A stretch of DNA of 64,000 bases from Solea solea (Eukaryota; Chordata; Actinopteri; Pleuronectiformes; Soleidae), in assembly GCF_958295425.1 (NCBI RefSeq), contig NC_081141.1:19189180-19253179 (forward strand), in the 5' to 3' direction. Each line of letters starts with the position of its first letter. The first letter of the stretch is position 1. This document shows positions 1 to 12,819 of the stretch, piece by piece. The notes beneath the pieces are model-generated. The model searched no databases, was not told the origin of the DNA, and saw only the letters and a program-made list of their open reading frames with translations. The position numbers and the translations under genes were made by a program.

Positions 1-190
1 TGAGACAATTATAAAAATATATATACAGAGTTGTATGACAGTGGGCTAATCGTTTATAGTACTCCAAAAGTTCAGAATAACATTAATTACATTTTTTTCA
101 CAAATCTAAGTGCAGCATACCTCAAATGAATATTGAAAGCCATTCATTTTCAATCAAACTATTCTGGAAAACTGCTTAAAGAAAAACAAA

Positions 191-194
191 ATGT

Positions 195-225
<31 letters not shown>

Positions 226-236
226 GGGGGGGGGGG
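191..236. repeat. GT microsatellite followed by a 28-base G run
   Basis: (TG)n runs directly into an unbroken 28-G tract at 209-236. It lies in the nipbl intron, about 38-65 bases past the donor of the exon ending at 274, and reads as poly-C in the nipbl transcript. Confidence 0.95.
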
Positions 237-273
237 TCCACACAGGCTGAGAAGATACAAAATCTTATCTTAC

Positions 274-3200
274 CTGGGGGATCGGACTCATTTGACTTGA
301 CCCTGGACAGTTTGAGGGTGAGTTTCTTAGAGTCCTTGTTTGGAGAGCTGACAATGTCATACATGTCCTTCTCCTCTTTCACCGCGGGGGTTTTCTTCCT
401 TTGCTGGGACTGCTGTTTCTGGTCGGGTCCTCCCTCCCTTGGTGAGGCGGCATAGGGAGGTGGTGACTGCAGAATCAGTGGGGGGCGTGAACCAGCTATT
501 ACAGAGCGACACAAAATAGAGACGAAAGTTATATATCAATGCATGTAGATGAGCACATAACTGCAAACACAATGTAAAATAACAAGGTAAGTATTACGAG
601 TGAAATGGAAATCATTGTGGACTGCTCTGAAATTTAAATTATGAACACTTCAGGTCATGGGACGGCTTTTTCCTAAAAGCAAAAAATGTGCAGGATTTAT
701 ATGGTGTACTTCCTGTCCTCTTGCAGTGGCCTTACATTTGGGTGTTCCTTCACTGCCTGCTGGGGAGCAGCTGGACTGTGGAGACCTCAGAGGGAAAGAG
801 GGATTCCTCATGGTGGAGTCACCCTCCTGGAAATACAGATATTAGATATTATTATAAGATTTACAGTGCACTTTCAGACAAAGTTCTTAATACACTAGTG
901 CCTTGAGACATTGTTATTTGGCACTATACAAGTTAACTGTTATTTTCATTAGATTTGATTGTTATGATGTTAAGACAAAGTTTTGCTCATCTATCACCAA
1001 TACAGCTTCCTGTACGAGGGTGCAGTAATCTCCAAAAAAACTCTCCCAGAGGTCAGAAGCATAGTGCTAAATTAATACTACACCTAAAACGGAAGCAGAA
1101 CACCACTGCTGTGTGCACACCAGTGTGTTCTAAATTTCCAAAAACATTTTTGTCCTGAGAATCTTCCATCAGTGGAAAAAACACCTTGAAAACCAGTGTC
1201 GGTTTAAATCCATGACAACTTTTACTAAGTAAACCCAATGCTTGGTTGATTGATGTCACATAATGTACCTCAGGAAAATAGCACTTTATATTATATTCAT
1301 TTTATATTATATTCATTTAACACTTTATCAATCATACCTCACTGCTGAGTCGGTGTACAATGTTAAGGTAGTCCTCAGTGCCATGTCTGTCTGAGTGGTG
1401 GTTGGCAGCATTGGCCATCTGCCCTGATACTTTGACCTCGTGGATATTTCTTATGCCACCTGGAACCATGGGACTGGCCACAGACACTGCCAGATAAATA
1501 GAAATAAGTCATCATTTAAAATATATATATTTATATAATTTTGCATACGAGCAACTAGAGCTGAAACAATTAATCGATGAATTGATTATTAATCGATTAC
1601 TAAATTAATCGTCAACTATTTTGATAATCGAATAACCGTTTGATGCTTTTTTCATGATTAAAACAAGATTTCTAATTGTTTAAGCTTCTTAAATGTGAAT
1701 ATTTTCTTCATTTCTTTGCTCTGGATAACAAAGAAATCATTAAAAGTCAATCATTTCGGTTTGTGGACAAAACAAGACATTTGAGAACATCATCATTTCC
1801 AGGTTTGACAAACACAGTTCAACATTATAAAAGGTTTTCTGACATTCTGAACACCAAGGGATTAATCGAGCAAATAATCGACAGATTAATCGATTATGAA
1901 AATAATCGTTAGTTGCAGCTCTACGAGCAACTGGTTGCTAGTCAGAAATCAAGGAAAATTAAAATAAATAGAATGTCCTCCACTATACACAGAAAATGTG
2001 AGATACATAATCCAGTAATATCAGGACAGCATGAATTTTCTGTTCAATACATTTGCTTTGTTATAAAGATCATACAATGTTGCAATGCACTGATACCACT
2101 TTTTTTTCCAGACAGAGTAGTTACATTACATTAAGGTAATTGACGATACGGCGTATGGATACAAGTGCTTGTTGTTACAGTACTTACAATTACAGTAGGG
2201 AACTTACAACAACAATACATGTTTGTATCGGAATAGTTTTGTAAGCTTGAGTGCATGTGCCTAGTGTCGGACCAATACCCGATACTGGTATCGGCATTGA
2301 AACACCCCCAATAAACTCATTTAAATGTTTAGGTATTTAGGACAACGGTAACAGAAAACTTACTAGATAAAATTTTGGTATATAAAAATCTGATAAAATA
2401 ACAAAGCACAAAGTCAACCAATGAATAACTCACTACTGCTATAATTGCGAAAAATTGCGAAAAATTAAGAACAAATATACATCATAATTTGCATGTCAAT
2501 AATAATGTGTCAATAAGCTAGTACTAACTATTATACTCTGACACATGCACACAGACGTACGACACACACAAATATCCTCTCACCTTGTTGTATCTGTTGG
2601 TGTTGGTTATAGCTGGGTGGTTGTTGATACTGCTGTATGTAACCAGTGGCAGGGCTTTGGGGAGTGTAGGGGCTGGGTACTGGACTGTTCTGCTGGCCCA
2701 TATACCGACTACTGGACCCAGTCTGAGGCGCCACAAACCGACTGGACAAAGTGAAGATAGAACAGGATGGTACAAAGTCAGCAAGTATGTACAAACATGG
2801 ATTAACACAAAGAGCAACAGGTTATCCAAGTATTAGTCTTTAGACATGTATAACACAATGAAATGATAACTCAGTTTTATGTAATGACAAATTAGGATCA
2901 TCTCATGCTTGCTGCTTGACCAACCTTGATGGACTTGGGGAAATTGCAGGCTGGAAATTTGCAGACTGGGCAGGGCTATGCATGGAATTCTGGGTGATCT
3001 TGAACTGTGGTACCATTGGTTGCTGCATAACATCTGTTTTGATTTTTTTTTTAGTTTTTTTTAAAAAAAAAGAACATTTATTATAGACACCGACACAAAG
3101 AGTATCTATGTAATTGAGTGCAACCATGTTAAGGATGTGCTTCATACTTTTCTCCCTGAAAATGCCAGGGTTCCTGGCCAGCATGGTCTGCAGCAACAGT

Positions 3201-3963
3201 GGTGCATCTCCCTCTGGCTCATCGCTACCCAGGTTGTCCTTTAGCTCTCTGAATACACACAAAGTAAAAATGAAGTGGGCAAGTAAACATTAGAAGCATT
3301 AAGTAGAAACAGAGACATGAGAATGATGTTTAAACATTCTGTATTTATGTACCAAAAACAAGCATATGACTGTATAGATTTACCTGCCAGTTAAGACAGT
3401 AACATGTATTCCAACACGATAAATTGCATATTTTTGTGCTAAAAGTCAATAGTGGTGTCTCTGGTGATGTCATTTGTAATTCGTTTTCACATATATTTCC
3501 TATGACTAGTTTATGACTGCAAGCTGCCATTACAAGACACTCTTTTACACTTACATATGCTCAGTGGAGACCTGGTTGAGGCCATGGGCTAGCTGGGAGG
3601 CCAGATTCTCATCCCGACAGCCCAAAAGGCAGGTAACCTCCTCTGCGATCCTCCCATTGTAGAGGAGGCTCTTAGTGGTGGTAGCGGGGAGAGGGGAAGG
3701 GAGGGGTAGTTGGTTCAGCACTGAGGTGATGGAGAGATGATAGAATAGAATAGAATTGCGGGGGATAAATAAACACATAAAGAAAGAGATTAGATATGCA
3801 ATCACATTTGTATCATTTAAACTGAATATTTCAAACTATTTGCATTGGATGAGGACACAAAAAGGGACATTGTGTTTGCATGAAAGCGATGTTACTCACA
3901 GTCTGTTAAGCTAGCGATCCCAGCAAGAGTGGTGATGGGAACATGGGGCATATCCCCATTCAT
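274..3963 (-). CDS. nipbl: NIPBL cohesin loader, N-terminal part (gene continues past left edge)
   Basis: NIPBL with MAU2 loads cohesin onto chromatin in the nucleus. Eight coding exons read on the minus strand: 3964-3900 (ATG at 3963), 3720-3555, 3248-3148, 3033-2925, 2741-2584, 1486-1338, 826-736 and 495-274. They join in phase to about 353 residues. The product begins MNGDMPHVPITTLAGIASLT and continues through LLNQLPLPSPLPATTTK, ELKDNLGS, QNSMHS, SSRFVAPQTGSSSR, NIHEVKVSG, a Pro/Ser-rich stretch and MYDIVSSPNKDSKKLTLKLS, all characteristic of vertebrate NIPBL. This is the MAU2-binding, largely disordered N-terminus; the HEAT-repeat body lies beyond the window. The start codon lies one base inside exon 2, so the 5' UTR is nearly all in upstream exon(s). 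The exon 3033-2925 donor is an atypical GTTGGT. Teleosts have nipbla and nipblb; I cannot say which this is. Confidence 0.96.
1556..1923. mobile_element. hAT-type MITE, copy 1, with perfect 8-bp target duplication
   Basis: The element begins TAGAGCTGAAAC and ends GTTGCAGCTCTA, with subterminal inverted copies of the ATTAATCGAT motif. It is flanked by identical 8-bp direct repeats CGAGCAAC at 1548-1555 and 1924-1931, the target-site size of hAT transposons. It is 368 bp long with no transposase, hence non-autonomous. It sits in a nipbl intron between exons 1486-1338 and 2741-2584. A second copy lies in reverse orientation near 48.35-48.65 kb. Confidence 0.9.
2260..2312. repeat. Degraded repeat with GGTATCGG/CCGATAC words
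   Basis: The stretch reads GTCGGACCAATACCCGATACTGGTATCGG, here split for clarity as GTCGGACCAATACCC then GATACTGGTATCGG. It resembles the ends of abundant fish inverted-repeat elements and of the 24.2-kb element, but no matching far end is visible. Confidence 0.35.
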
Positions 3964-3964
3964 A

Positions 3965-6779
3965 CTGAAGGTGGGGGTGGGGGAGTGTGTTGATACACAG
4001 GTAGATCAGGGGGTCGATGGACAGCACCCGTCCTCACATCTCCCGACACCTAAGAGAGAGGTTAGAAACAGATGGAGTGGATAGAAGGGCGAGTATGAGC
4101 AATGCATAGGAGAGGGGTGGAAAAAGACAGTGAAAGCAGCCGAGAAAAGAGCGGATAAAAGACAAGAGTGAGATGAAATTAAATTATAATTAATATTATT
4201 AAATGACATCAAATGAATAATAGGATATATGCAACAACAAACACTGGATGCATCATACCAACCAAGAAAGCTTGGTACAGTTTCGACATGCAGTAATGAT
4301 ACAGGGGCAAAGTTTTAAAAACAAATGCAGTTTGGCCTAATGTTTAGAGGACAAGGTCTCTAACCATGCGACCATCCTGCTGCTGTGCACTATATCATTA
4401 TACCAGGTCAAACTATATACACCAACCAATCCCTAATCATTCATAAAACACTGCATCAAAATGTTTTAATTCTATTGAATTTTGATACACTTTTAAAGCT
4501 GTGAAAATGCAAAATACACAGGTACATATTGATGACTGCCATTAAAGGGCAACCAATGCATTATGTGCAGTTGTAAACACAACAATATAGACAATAACAG
4601 AGCAGAATGTTTGTCAAGCTGATACTACAGAATAACAGTATAAAATATTACACCTCTGTAGCAATAAGGTATTCCAGTGAATATGCCTGGGCATTCTGCT
4701 GGCACAAGTAATACAGTAGATACTACACCATGTGTGGATATTTACAAACATTCTGTCTCTTCAGTTTCTCTCTCCACTTGATTTTACAAACATACATATT
4801 TGATGTGTAATTTTGTGAAGTAATTCTTCATGTCTAAATACTTAGCCAGTTAAATCTCCTTGACTTCTCAGGGAAGACGATAAAGGAGGTCACAGAAAAT
4901 CAGAGAAAAAGGCCAGCTGCAATTTTCAGAAAATCTAAACGCAGCCCACGCTTAATGGACCTAATTGCTACAACAAGCTGAAGCAGACAAGTGAAAGGGA
5001 CCCCTTCTTATCTATGATATCCACTCAGATACAAAATAACAACAACAGTTTTGCATGTTTAAACATATAAAATGTTATACTGTTCACACACACACTATCT
5101 CCATCTAAATGAGGATATCACCATTAGTTGTTTCAGAGTTATTATTATTACTAATAGCCAGTCTGTGAAATGATAAATAACCATTATACAAAATACCTTT
5201 TTGAAGAATCCTGTGCAGTCTCGGGTGGACCCACTGACATTTCAAATAAAAATCCCTACTCCTTCAATCTGTTGAAAGAGAACACGGCTCTGAATCAGAC
5301 TGCAACATAAAATTATATTTTCTTTTTGTTAATTTTGGAAAAACGCCACATATACAAGAGTTAAAATACATTTGTGTAAAATAGCAAAACAACAACATAT
5401 ATAGAATCACAATTTTTACAGTCTTCAAACTAAAGATGCAACAACATGTAGCACAGTTGACTTTGAGTGCAACCCAGTAAAACGATGAAATCACAACTAA
5501 CCAAATGCAATAACTTTTACAGAAACTTCAGCATGTTACTGGTGTCATGAAAAATCTGTAAACACAAGGTTGCAACCAGACCTGAGTGGCAGCAGATCAC
5601 TGAGGGCAAATAGTAAATGCGTGAAAACTATTTCTGCATGTCACAACTGTATCAGGGATCAACAGATGGATGTTAGAAACATAACATTATCTAGCAGTAT
5701 TGTTAGCAATCCCACTCTATGTGGTCTCTCTCTGTACACAGAGGCTTGGCTGACAGCTGTGAGACTGACAAGCAGGAGACAGCACAAAGGAACAGATGCA
5801 CTGTGATGGTGGCGGCAGTAGTGGGGGGCTGTATCTTCCAGTAGCTACAGCTACAACGCACTCTACAAACGCCACAGATAGCCACTTCACTGTATTCGAT
5901 GGGGTCACGAAAACATCTACGATCCTCCAGTGAATACAAGACCATTGCCACCAAACTCTGATTGAAAAAGTAACTAAAGCTGTGGCAGCGTAGCCTGTGC
6001 ATAATCAAAACATTTCAAAACAAGATAGCAACCTAAACCCACATTAGCCCCGCCAAAACATCCAGCAAAAACAAAAACAGACCGTTATTATGTCTTAATT
6101 GACAATTATGCTGTGTCGTAATTCCTAAAGGGATTATTGTAAGTGTTTATCTAAACTGAATAACCAGCTGCAGCCCGCTACGAGCGAACAAAACCAAAAA
6201 CGCTGTAGTGCAAAGAAGTTGGCTGTCTGAATGTTGCGGGCTAATTGCAAAGATCGTGCTGCCAATGAGGATATCGGCCTGAATAACTAATGCTAGCTGT
6301 CTTATATTCCATAACAACAATAATCGTGTTATAGTAGCTAGCTAGTTGTGCTAACTAGCGCGAACTGTTGTTAGTTAGCCACTAACGCTGTCTCCGTTCA
6401 AAAGAGGGAAGGCGATTCAGATAATACAAGGAAGCGCAAGTTTGTTGTTCTTAAATGTTCGCCAAATTCCTCTGAGCTGGGCAAATGTAGTGTGTTTGAG
6501 TTCGCAGATGCAAATGCAACTGCACGGATACCAAATCCGTGGCAACGGCCCAATCCTCGGGCTCGACGAATGACATCCAGTTCAGGCCGTGCGCCTCGGC
6601 AGAGCAAAAACACACCTAGCTAGCTCGGCTGGGCTAGTTCGCTAGCTTCCGTTGCCTCCCGGTCAACGATTAACGACGCCGTAGGTGGTCTTGCAGAAGA
6701 GCATATATCAACGGGAAAATTATAATAACCGCAGTTTAAAAAGTTCACCTCATAAAGAAAAATAAGTGACAATATTTAC
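3965..6779 (-). other. nipbl: nipbl first intron
   Basis: This 2.8-kb stretch lies between the noncoding first exon (donor GTAAAT at 6779) and the exon carrying the start codon (acceptor just above 3964, with a C-rich tract). I see no coding exon or recognisable transposon in it. Extra alternative 5' UTR exons are possible but cannot be decided without transcripts. Confidence 0.6.
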
Positions 6780-7220
6780 CTTCGGGCGTTGCGTTCAAAG
6801 GGAGGGGAATGTTTTAGCTTGGTTTGTGTCCGCGTCCGTATCTCTAGCTCCCCCTTTCTTCTCTCTCGCAGCTCCTCCAGAAGGAACTCGACTGGCTTGC
6901 CAGCTAGCTGCTAGGCTAGCTTGCTAGCTATCAACAATAATCCGGGTCGGGCTGATTCGTTCTTCTTCCGTCACTCGAGGGCGAATGTTTCTGCGTACAT
7001 TCATTGGGAAACATTCGTTCTTCGGCGTTTCAGTCGGTCTGCGCCGACATAAACAAGGAGTTCAGCCAATTTCGACAATAAATGAGAAATATGACGATTG
7101 TTGCGATCATCAAGAGGCTCTCCTCTCGTAGAACAAAATGCCGACCGGAAGTTCTGCCGACTGACTGACCAAAGATCTCAGGAGTGACTCCCTCCATCGG
7201 CGCCAAACAAAATGCCATGC
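6380..7220 (-). promoter_or_regulatory. nipbl: nipbl promoter and noncoding first exon
   Basis: GC and CpG content rise sharply here compared with the AT-rich flanks. A good minus-strand donor ends an exon at 6780, so the 5' UTR exon runs from about 7000 down to 6780; the exact transcription start cannot be read. The region is full of GCTAGC/CTAG words (about 6615-6650 and 6900-6930, with more at 6290-6360). No TATA box is evident, consistent with a broad housekeeping promoter. Confidence 0.6.
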
Positions 7221-7260
7221 GACGTTTCGTGTTTGTGCCGCTGGAGGTCGCTGCAGGATA

Positions 7261-8960
7261 ACGTTGTGTAGCAGCGTTTTGTTTTTGTTTTTTTAAATTA
7301 ATGTATTAATTTAAACTTCTCATTTACAACACGTGTAAGGCATTTAAACATTTGTTTAGAACAAAAAAGGTTTAAAGTACTCCGTTTGTGAGGTCATTCT
7401 TTAATAATGATGAAAGGTATTTGACAGATTTTGATTTCAAGATAGATATATTAGTGAACACAATTGATTTACTCATGGAATAGCCTCAGAAGTGCTAAAT
7501 ATCAGCAATGGATTACTCTTTCAAAGGTATACAGTTGGAGTGCTTACAAATGACCATAAAAGTAGAAGAGCAATAAATATTATGTAGTAAATCATTTATG
7601 ATCTATTTTCCATTGAAATCAACAGTAGTAGTGATGCAATTTCCACCTGTCTTAACTGGTTTCCTCTGCTGTATCCCAATAGGACAGCACATACAGGCCT
7701 GTAGTCACATGGATCTTAACCAACAATTTCCTGTAATTTTCTGTGTTTTCAAAGTCCACAATAAATTTGTTTATTTCTTTTACTGACGAGGTAACTTGAT
7801 GTGTGGTACTAATAAGTGTGTCAGTTAGGAAAAAAAACAGGAAAGACATATATCGGCATATGGGATAAAAGACAAGTATTTATCTCATAGGCCGAATGCA
7901 ATTGTGAGGCGGGCCGATGTAGCCCATGGGCCTTGAGTTTGACACATCACATGGTCTAGCCCATTTGCTTTACTTTATTTTTACTATTTTCCCAACCTTC
8001 TAGTTAAGATTTATGTATGAATGTGTTTCAGATAAAATGCAGTTGGTATTCATTTGCTAAACAGATCTTGTAAATGATTAATTTACCAATTCAATATTAT
8101 ATAAGGTGTTACAGATATGGCTGTAAATGAGTCACTAACAAATTTGCTCTTGTGATTTGTGGTCACAGTAGTTTGTCATCTTTAAAAAGTGGGTTCCCGT
8201 AAAGATCGTTTGGGAAACACTGATTTAGTGTTTTTAATATAAAAGACAGAAAAACAAACATATAAACAAAGATGATGTAGGCACAGTTGATGGTTTTGTA
8301 ATGAAACATGTTATAGTTTCTTAATTGTCCAAAGCAAATCACTGGTTGCATCCAAAAAGCTAACCCTAACCCTTTTAAAGTGAAGTACTTTCATTGCTCA
8401 GAATTTTAAAAATCCCTTTTTATTGGATTGTTGACATCATTTACATAATTTTAATGTTGTAAAAGGGGCTTCATCTACCAGCCTAACTACTGCCACTGTT
8501 GTTTTAATTGTGCATCGAAGTTTAAAGAGGAATTAAAGGAGCAATCAAGTTTATAGTTGAATGGAAATACCTACCATAAAGGTTTGATCAGATTGGTAGA
8601 AAGACAATGGACAAGCATGTTAGTCTCATATGCCAAAAGTAAAAATTGTTTTACACAGGCTCCACTGAGCTCAGAGGATATCATCTGACTTATTATAAGA
8701 TTATTGCACTATTGCCAAATTGACAGACTTCTTTTTACACCAGTGAAAAGCTGTGTTTTGCCAAAAATAAGTCACTGTTTAGTTTAGTTTAGTTAAATAT
8801 GGTGGTTATTCTGAGAAAAAGATCTGTGTTTTTTGTTTCAAGAGGCAATAATAACCTGAATAAAGTGGGATGTAGAGAAGAGTTTCTCCTTAATTTCATT
8901 TCATTTCATCCCCCTTCGGGTGTTCATGGTCAAATAATAACAAAAGATAAAAAAACAACC
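7261..8960. other. Intergenic region between nipbl and slc1a3
   Basis: This AT-rich stretch separates the nipbl promoter from the 3' end of slc1a3, which is on the same strand. It holds a probable old repeat at about 7850-7945 (GGCGGGCCGATGTAGCCCATG followed by TTGAGTTTGACACA) and an ATTTC-rich tail at about 8895-8920. No coding exon is visible. Confidence 0.5.
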
Positions 8961-10644
8961 ACTGGTTTTATTTTTTAATAAAAAAAAAAAAAATCATCCA
9001 TGCGAAATAAAACTACAACTATTATTCAGTCTGAATTCATGAGAGAAACAACGGCAGCTGTAAACAAAGGAACTATTCTGTTTCCTCGTGTGAAGGACTC
9101 AGACCTTTAAATCATCCAGTTTTGAATTCATGACAGGAATGACAAGAATTGTTAGTTTGGTGTTTGATAAGAGAACGGTTACAGCATATGTACGTACACA
9201 ATCACCAAGTAACAATTTACAATTTAAATCCACAGTTAATGTACATGTTATCTACAGTTCTCTATACAAGTACGGTATATTCAGAAAATCTCCTATAATG
9301 CTACATTTGTTACTGAATTAATTCAAGTACAAAACAGCACTTACAAATTCCAGCTTGCTATAGTAAAAGACGATAGTGAAATCCATACATGCATCCATAT
9401 TAAAATCAAATTGTTAGGTTTTATTATCTACAACTAATGGAGGCTGAAGTGAAAATAATAAAGAGTTGCATAAAAATCAAGGGACATTTGAACATTGTAT
9501 ACCCAACCCACTGACTACCATTTTAGAAATGAATATAAAACAAATAATTTGTGTATGAAATATTGTCAGGAAATTGACACGTGAAAGTTTCAACGATGTA
9601 ACTTTTGGTTCTATTCTCATTTTTGAGGGCCTACGAAGAATTGATTCACAATGGTTTATGTCGGCCTATCAAAATGGTACTGCATTACTGTGCAGGTTAG
9701 TGATTTGTTTTTTGGGTACTGGTAAATTTGGATAATATTTTGGTGCTTTCTTTTGGTTGAAATCGAATGGCTTCATTCTGATTGGACAACAATCAATTCT
9801 CAGATGAGCACATTTGCAAATGTAGAGATTTTGGTTCATCACTCTTAATGATTGTTGAAGAATATGTGTGACACTATCTGCCAAGACCCTGACAGCATTA
9901 ACTGCTTTTGTGCAGTCATGGGATAAAAGTGGGTGACACCACACATCCAGTTGAAGCTTATATACTATATTTGAAAAATATTGCCACAGATGATGCTACT
10001 GAAGTTTGTTTACATGTAGCTTTTTAAACCCACCCCCATAGACATTGGCCTGGTTCCTCCAGTGTAGCTGCATGATATACAACACTTTCCAGTCAGTCTG
10101 CAGGAAAAGATTTCCCTTTCTCTTCTTCAAACAATAGAAAAGCAGCAAGTATGACGGCAAAAACATTTCTGTATAAAGCTGTAAAACTGTTCAAGTATGG
10201 ACTGTAATCTGCTGTGCTGTAAAGACCTAGATCAATACTGGCCTCTCGTGGGCAAGACCAGTCATCACAGTTCTAAAAGAGGTTGGATATTGCATGTAGG
10301 CCACAGACCACCAGGGTTTAGAGCAGTACATTTTCACTCGTAAACAGCTGCCTCCCCATGGCAGACACATGTAGTACACTTAGGACGTATCATCAGCAAC
10401 CCATCAGCAACCCTTAGAAAAACAATGCAGCATGAACCACTTCAATTGGTACTATATATCATTAAAAGCCTTGGATGTAGTGGAACTTACTTGGCTGAAA
10501 TCCTAGCTGTGCATCAGTTTACTTTGAACCCTCCAATCATGTAATGCGTAGGCTTGCAAATTAAGAAGATATAATGTGGTTCAATGCAGTGCGGTTGATT
10601 TTTCTAAGAAGGTATTCACCCATGGGAAGGAAAAAGGTTTGCCT
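8961..10644 (-). other. slc1a3: slc1a3 3' untranslated region (extent inferred)
   Basis: The region follows the slc1a3 stop codon at 10645 on the minus strand and has no competing exon. Minus-strand AATAAA signals occur near 9420 and near 8968, the latter close to an A/T-rich tract at 8970-8995. The transcript end is probably at one of these. Confidence 0.45.
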
Positions 10645-12781
10645 CTACATCTTGGTCTCACTGTCAGAAGGCCTTTCGTTCTCATACTCGTTCTCCTGGC
10701 GGATGAGCTGGTACGGTTTCTTGTCTGCCTCCTCCACCACTGAGTTGCCCACCTCGGGGTCCTTCTTCTGCAACTCATGGCGGGACAGGTGCTCCACTAT
10801 ACCTGCACCAATTGAGTCTCCGAGGACATTAGTCATGGTGCGCAATCGGTCCCTGAGGAAGGACAGGTAACAGGTGAACATGAGAGAGATGAGAGGTCAC
10901 GCCATGAGAAGATAGTACAAGAGGAGAGAAAACAAACAAACAAAATGTGAGAAACAAAGGAAGACAAGATGAAACAAGACAGAATGGATATAGAGAGAAT
11001 AACAAACAAACAAAAAAATGACAATAGAAGACAAAATAAGAGACAAGAAGAAAAGAGAAGACAGGTAAAGAGACAAGATGCCAACATAAATATAAAAAGA
11101 GACAAGAAAACAACACATGGAAATAGAAGACAAGAGAAGACAACGCAAAACCCTAACCCTAACCCACAAGACAAGACAGGGCAACACAAGAGACGTGAAA
11201 ACAAAATAAGACAATAAGAGGTGACACAAAGTTTAAAAAAGACAAAATGGGGAAAGACAGAACAAAATAAATCAAGAGACAAGAAAACCAAACGTGAAGA
11301 TTAAAGACGAGATAAACCAAATAAGAGAGGAGAAGAGAAAACATAGGATAAAATAAAACCAAAGAGACAAGACAGGAAAAGACAGAGCAAAATAGACAAA
11401 GATAAAACAGGACAAAACTACTGAGAACAAGTGCATCAAATATTTCAAACAATTCTATAGGAGATATTGGAGATTAGACTGATGTGGCATGTTTGCATAC
11501 AGTACAGTATATAGAACATCATCGGAACACTGAAGGCGCTTCTGTTACGACTGCAAACGATAAAAAAACCCACATGAAGTACATCAGTGAGGAAGTAAAG
11601 GCCGTTGCACTTTGATTGGATTCTGTTTGAATAAAAACCAGATGGAGTGAGAGACTTGGAATGTAAAGGGAGAATTTGAACTTCCCTTAATGTGGAACAT
11701 TGTCTATAAATGATGGATCTAATTTAAACAATTAAACTCCCAACTCAATATTTCAGTATGCGACTCAAAATTGCTACTGGATTGAAGTTGTCTATGTCAT
11801 AGCGACAGCACTTACAGGAACCAATCGACAGCAATGATGAGCGTAATGTCATCAGTGGGCAGACCAACCGATGTTAGCACTATCACCATGGTAACCAGTC
11901 CTGCCTGTGGAATTCCTGCTGCTCCAATGCTGGCTGCTGTGGCTGTGATGCTGGAGGGGAGAAAAAGTGCAAAAGGAAAATAAATGATGGAGAGAAAATT
12001 GATTGTATTTCAATTATATTCGAACATAAACAGTCATTCCAGTAAATATACATGCCCTAGATCTAACCACTTGGTATTCTTGAATTTACTCCATCCTCAT
12101 CCATCCTTCGCTGCTGGTTGGAAAATCATTTATGAAACTGGAACTATGGTTATAATAGTTTTGGATTTTTCATTCATTTTAGTTTTTAGTTAGTTTTGAC
12201 TTTTTCTTTTGAAAATGTCTTAGTTTTAATTAGGTTTTAGAGCGGGTTTGCTCGTTTTTATTTTTTGTAAAGTCAGTTTAGTTTTTATTAGTTTTAGTGT
12301 TAGTGTGTTAGTTTTTTTGTTATATGGAGTGTTTGCCAGGTGCAACATTGCCAGGTGCAACATTCAAAACGGTGATAATAAGTATTGTGTCTCAAATAAA
12401 ACCTTTCAAAAATGCCCGGCAAGGAAAAAATAAATACACTCCATATGAACCCAAAAGGATTATGTATGAAATTAATTTACAAAGACGAAAACTGAGCACC
12501 ATTGTAGTTAGTTTTATAAACACACAGTTAGTTATCGGGTTTTTTTAATCACTAGTTTTTATTTTTATTTCAGTTTTAGCTTTTGTCATTTCATTAGATT
12601 TCATTTACTATATTAACTTTGGCTGGGACCTGTGTTTTTTTATAAGGTTTTACTGAGCAAAAAACTCCACCCTTTGTTGCAGTTTGCAGTTTCACCAAAA
12701 GACCCTTGAGCAATATTTCATACCATAATAAAAGACACAATGACATATTATAATGTACCTCCCAAACCTCTATTATTATTA

Positions 12782-12819
<38 letters not shown>

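Noticed and set aside
8358..8372. Telomere-like CTAACCCTAACCC
   Set aside because: Two units only; consistent with chance in AT-rich DNA.
11151..11165. Interstitial telomeric repeat
   Set aside because: Only about two and a half CCCTAA units; too short to call a telomeric site, noted only as part of the purine tract.
10833..11291. Long minus-strand frames rich in Leu, Phe, Ser and Cys
   Set aside because: They arise from the pyrimidine-rich strand of the low-complexity tract and have no gene-like composition, although they resemble membrane helices at first sight.
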